From: Paracoccaceae bacterium
GTDB lineage: Bacteria; Pseudomonadota; Alphaproteobacteria; Rhodobacterales; Rhodobacteraceae
Assembly (NCBI GenBank): GCA_020441345.1
Contig: JAGRMK010000258.1
Location: forward strand, 1 to 6,481
Direction: 5' to 3'
DNA: 6,481 bases
The notes under the pieces: generated by a model
Told to the model about the DNA's origin: nothing
Seen by the model: only the letters and a program-made list of their open reading frames with translations
The model's database searches: none
Part shown: piece after piece, positions 4,837 to 6,481 of the stretch
Numbering within the stretch: position 1 is the stretch's first letter
How the letters are laid out: each line of letters begins with the position of its first letter
Position numbers and translations under genes: made by a program

Positions 4837-6120
4837 ATGAAGACCCTGAAACACAGCACCCTGAACCGCCGCCTGTTCCTGGCGGGCTCTTCGGCCCTGC
4901 TGGCCGCGCCCGCCATTCTGCGGTCGACCCGCGCCTATGCGCAAACACCGACCCTGAGGGTCGGCCATGTCAGCCCACGCACCGGCGTCTTTGCCGGTTT
5001 CGCCGAGGCCGACGATTACGTGCTGGACGCGATCAGCCAGCGTTTCAGCGCGGGCATCGAAAACAACGGGCGCACCTGGGCCATCGAGGTCATCTCGAAA
5101 GACAGCCAATCCAACCCGAACCGCGCCGCCGAGGTCGCCAGCCAGTTGATCCTGGATGACGAGGTCGACATCATCGTCGCAGCCTCGACGCCCGACGTGG
5201 TCAACCCGGTGTCCGATCAGGCCGAACTGAACGATGTTCCCTGCATCACCACCGATTGCCCGTGGCAGCCATATTTCTTTGGTCGTGGCGGCAATCCCGC
5301 CGAGGGCTTCCGCAACACCTTCCACTTCTTTTGGGGGCTTGAGGATGTGATCGGCGCCTTCCTCGATATGTGGGGCGGTCGCGGCGTGGCCCCCATCATC
5401 GGCGGTCTGTTCCCGAATGACGCCGATGGCAACGCCTGGGGCGATCCCGAACTGGGCCTGCCGCCGGCGCTGGCCGCTGCCGGATACAACCTGATCGACC
5501 CCGGACGCTATCAGCCGATGTCGGATGATTTCTCGAACTATATCAATGCCTTCAAAGAAGCCGGTTGCGAGATTGTCACCGGCAACATGATCGCGCCGGA
5601 TTTTGGCACCTTCTGGTCGCAAGCCGCACAGCAGGGCTTTAACCCGAAGATCGTCAGCATCGGCAAGGCGCTGTTGTTCCCCTCGGTCATTCAGGGCCTT
5701 GGCGAGCGCGGCATCGGCCTGTCGTCCGAGGTCTGGTGGTCCCCGAGCCATCCGTTCAACTCGTCGCTGACGGGTGCAAGCTCGGCGGAACTGGCCAATG
5801 GCTACACGGCGCAGACCGGTCGCCCCTGGACCCAGCCGATCGGCTTCAAGCACGCGTTGTTCGAGGTCGTGGCCGATGTCGTCGCCCGCTCGGCGGATCT
5901 GGAAGACCCGGATGCCACGCTCGACGCAATCCGCACGACCGACATGAACTCCATCGTCGGACCGATCAACTGGGCCAATGGTCCGGTGCCGAACGTCACC
6001 AAGACGCCCCTGGTTGCTGGTCAGTGGCAACGTGAGGGCGACGGCATCGACCTGAAGATCGTTGCCAACTCGGCCGCGCCGAACATCCCGACAACCGGCG
6101 AACTGATGCTGTTGTCCTGA
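4837..6120 (+). CDS. Tat-exported ABC transporter substrate-binding protein (branched-chain amino acid/HAAT type)
   Basis: The product is 427 aa. It opens with a twin-arginine signal: N10-R-R-L-F-L15, a short hydrophobic core (AGSSALLAAPAIL) and a likely cleavage after A33-Y-A35 before Q36. The mature part starts LRVGHVSPRTGVFAGFAEAD, the typical first strand and ligand loop of type I periplasmic binding proteins of the Peripla_BP_6 family. It continues with DIIVAASTPDVVNPVSDQAE and the family's two-lobed layout. It should capture the substrate in the periplasm and deliver it to the permease and ATPases encoded downstream. GGGGAGGA (4822-4829) lies 7 nt before the ATG. The 52-nt gap after the dehydrogenase shows no clear promoter, so it is probably co-transcribed from the cyclase promoter or an unseen internal one. 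The ligand is unknown. The family also takes up aromatic acids, amides and urea, not only amino acids. Confidence 0.93.
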   Translation: MKTLKHSTLNRRLFLAGSSALLAAPAILRSTRAYAQTPTLRVGHVSPRTGVFAGFAEADDYVLDAISQRFSAGIENNGRTWAIEVISKDSQSNPNRAAEVASQLILDDEVDIIVAASTPDVVNPVSDQAELNDVPCITTDCPWQPYFFGRGGNPAEGFRNTFHFFWGLEDVIGAFLDMWGGRGVAPIIGGLFPNDADGNAWGDPELGLPPALAAAGYNLIDPGRYQPMSDDFSNYINAFKEAGCEIVTGNMIAPDFGTFWSQAAQQGFNPKIVSIGKALLFPSVIQGLGERGIGLSSEVWWSPSHPFNSSLTGASSAELANGYTAQTGRPWTQPIGFKHALFEVVADVVARSADLEDPDATLDAIRTTDMNSIVGPINWANGPVPNVTKTPLVAGQWQREGDGIDLKIVANSAAPNIPTTGELMLLS

Positions 6121-6128
6121 CCCGACCC

Positions 6129-6160
6129 GGCCGCCCGGCACCATGTCGGGCGGCCCTTTT
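6129..6160 (+). terminator. Strong hairpin plus four T between binding protein and ATPase (intra-operon attenuator)
   Basis: The arms GGCCGCCCG (6129-6137) and CGGGCGGCC (6147-6155) pair perfectly. Three further inner pairs (one G-T) bring the stem to 12 bp with a CCA loop. C and TTTT (6156-6160) follow directly. It begins 8 nt after the binding-protein stop and ends 16 nt before the next start codon. The short T run suggests partial termination or 3'-end protection, which would give more binding protein than ATPase, a pattern known from other importer operons. Confidence 0.7.
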
Positions 6161-6176
6161 CGAGCGCGAGGATATG

Positions 6177-6481
6177 ATGCCCCCCATTCTGGAACTCAAC
6201 GGCGTGCAAAAGGCGTTTGGCGCGGTGGTCGTGGCCGACGATCAGAGCTGGTCGCTGGCCAAAGGCGAGGCGTTGGGGGTGATCGGCCCGAACGGCGCGG
6301 GTAAAACCAGCATGTTCAACCTGGTCACCGGAACCCTGACGGCGACAGGCGGCACGATCCGGCTGGATGGCCAGACCATCACCAAATGGTCCGCCGCACG
6401 TCGTTGCCGGGCGGGAATCGCACGCAGTTTCCAGGTGCCTCAGCCCTTCGCGCATATGACCGTGTTCGAGAACGCCTATGT
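6177..6481 (+). CDS. ABC transporter ATP-binding protein, LivG type (5' part, cut by window edge)
   Basis: The visible 101 codons read MPPILELNGVQKAFGAVVVA, then the Walker A loop G37-PNGAGK-T44 and the Q-loop region SFQVPQPFAHMTVFENAYV (Q86). The FQ..PF..MTVFEN pattern is characteristic of LivG/BraF-type ATPases of branched-chain-amino-acid-type importers. The signature motif, Walker B and H-loop lie beyond the window. The protein would act on the cytoplasmic face as one of two ATPases powering the importer whose binding protein is encoded just upstream. Two adjacent ATGs (6174 and 6177) are possible. The second is preferred because GAGGA (6168-6172) is 4 nt away from it and only 1 nt from the first. 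The permeases and the second ATPase are expected downstream. Confidence 0.92.
   Translation, partial: MPPILELNGVQKAFGAVVVADDQSWSLAKGEALGVIGPNGAGKTSMFNLVTGTLTATGGTIRLDGQTITKWSAARRCRAGIARSFQVPQPFAHMTVFENAY

Noticed and set aside
4456..6144. A 562-codon minus-strand ORF antisense to the dehydrogenase end and the whole binding-protein gene
   Set aside because: It is a shadow of a GC-rich coding strand. The plus-strand genes have clear family motifs and ribosome sites, while this ORF has a low-complexity, Arg/Gly/Asp-rich product with no recognisable domain.
1..6481. CRISPR array, toxin-antitoxin pair, phage-defence system or rRNA/tRNA gene
   Set aside because: Both strands were scanned for regularly spaced repeats, small paired ORFs with ribosome sites, defence-type motifs and cloverleaf folds, and none was found.

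Overview
The window looks like chromosomal DNA of a GC-rich alphaproteobacterium, most likely Rhodobacterales (roseobacter/Paracoccus-like). The grounds are the overall GC bias, gene families common in that order (cyclase-family hydrolase, IclR regulator, Tat-exported solute-binding protein of a branched-chain-amino-acid-type ABC importer), and an intergenic motif at 2665-2686 that I recall as widespread there. The assignment is inferred from style, not from a marker gene.

Layout. Positions 1-450 hold the 5' part of a P4-type tyrosine integrase on the minus strand, running off the left edge. Positions 451-763 hold no convincing gene, only a candidate integrase promoter and an imperfect AT-rich inverted repeat. 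An IclR-family regulator lies on the minus strand at 764-1516. The 191-bp gap to position 1708 is a divergent promoter region. From 1708 all genes are on the plus strand: a cyclase-family metal-dependent hydrolase (1708-2544); a 169-bp spacer with a pair of inverted REP-like hairpins and a second GC-rich hairpin element; then a tight trio of small cupin (2714-3055), short-chain dehydrogenase (3060-3851) and 3-hydroxyacyl-CoA-dehydrogenase-fold enzyme (3855-4784); then a Tat-exported solute-binding protein (4837-6120), a strong hairpin followed by four T, and the start of a LivG-type ATPase (6177 onward, cut by the right edge).

How the genes may work together. I read this as a locally regulated uptake-and-oxidation cluster. 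The importer brings in a small organic acid or amide-like compound, the cyclase-family enzyme hydrolyses an amide, lactam or lactone bond, and two NAD(P)-dependent dehydrogenases oxidise hydroxyl groups. The cupin has lost all the classical metal-binding histidines, so its job is open. No ligase, thiolase or enoyl-CoA hydratase is visible, which argues against ordinary beta-oxidation. The substrate cannot be named from sequence alone. The most interesting points are this unassigned pathway, the metal-site-less cupin, the REP pair with inward-facing GTAA/GTAG tetranucleotides, and the hairpin that probably sets the ratio of binding protein to ATPase.
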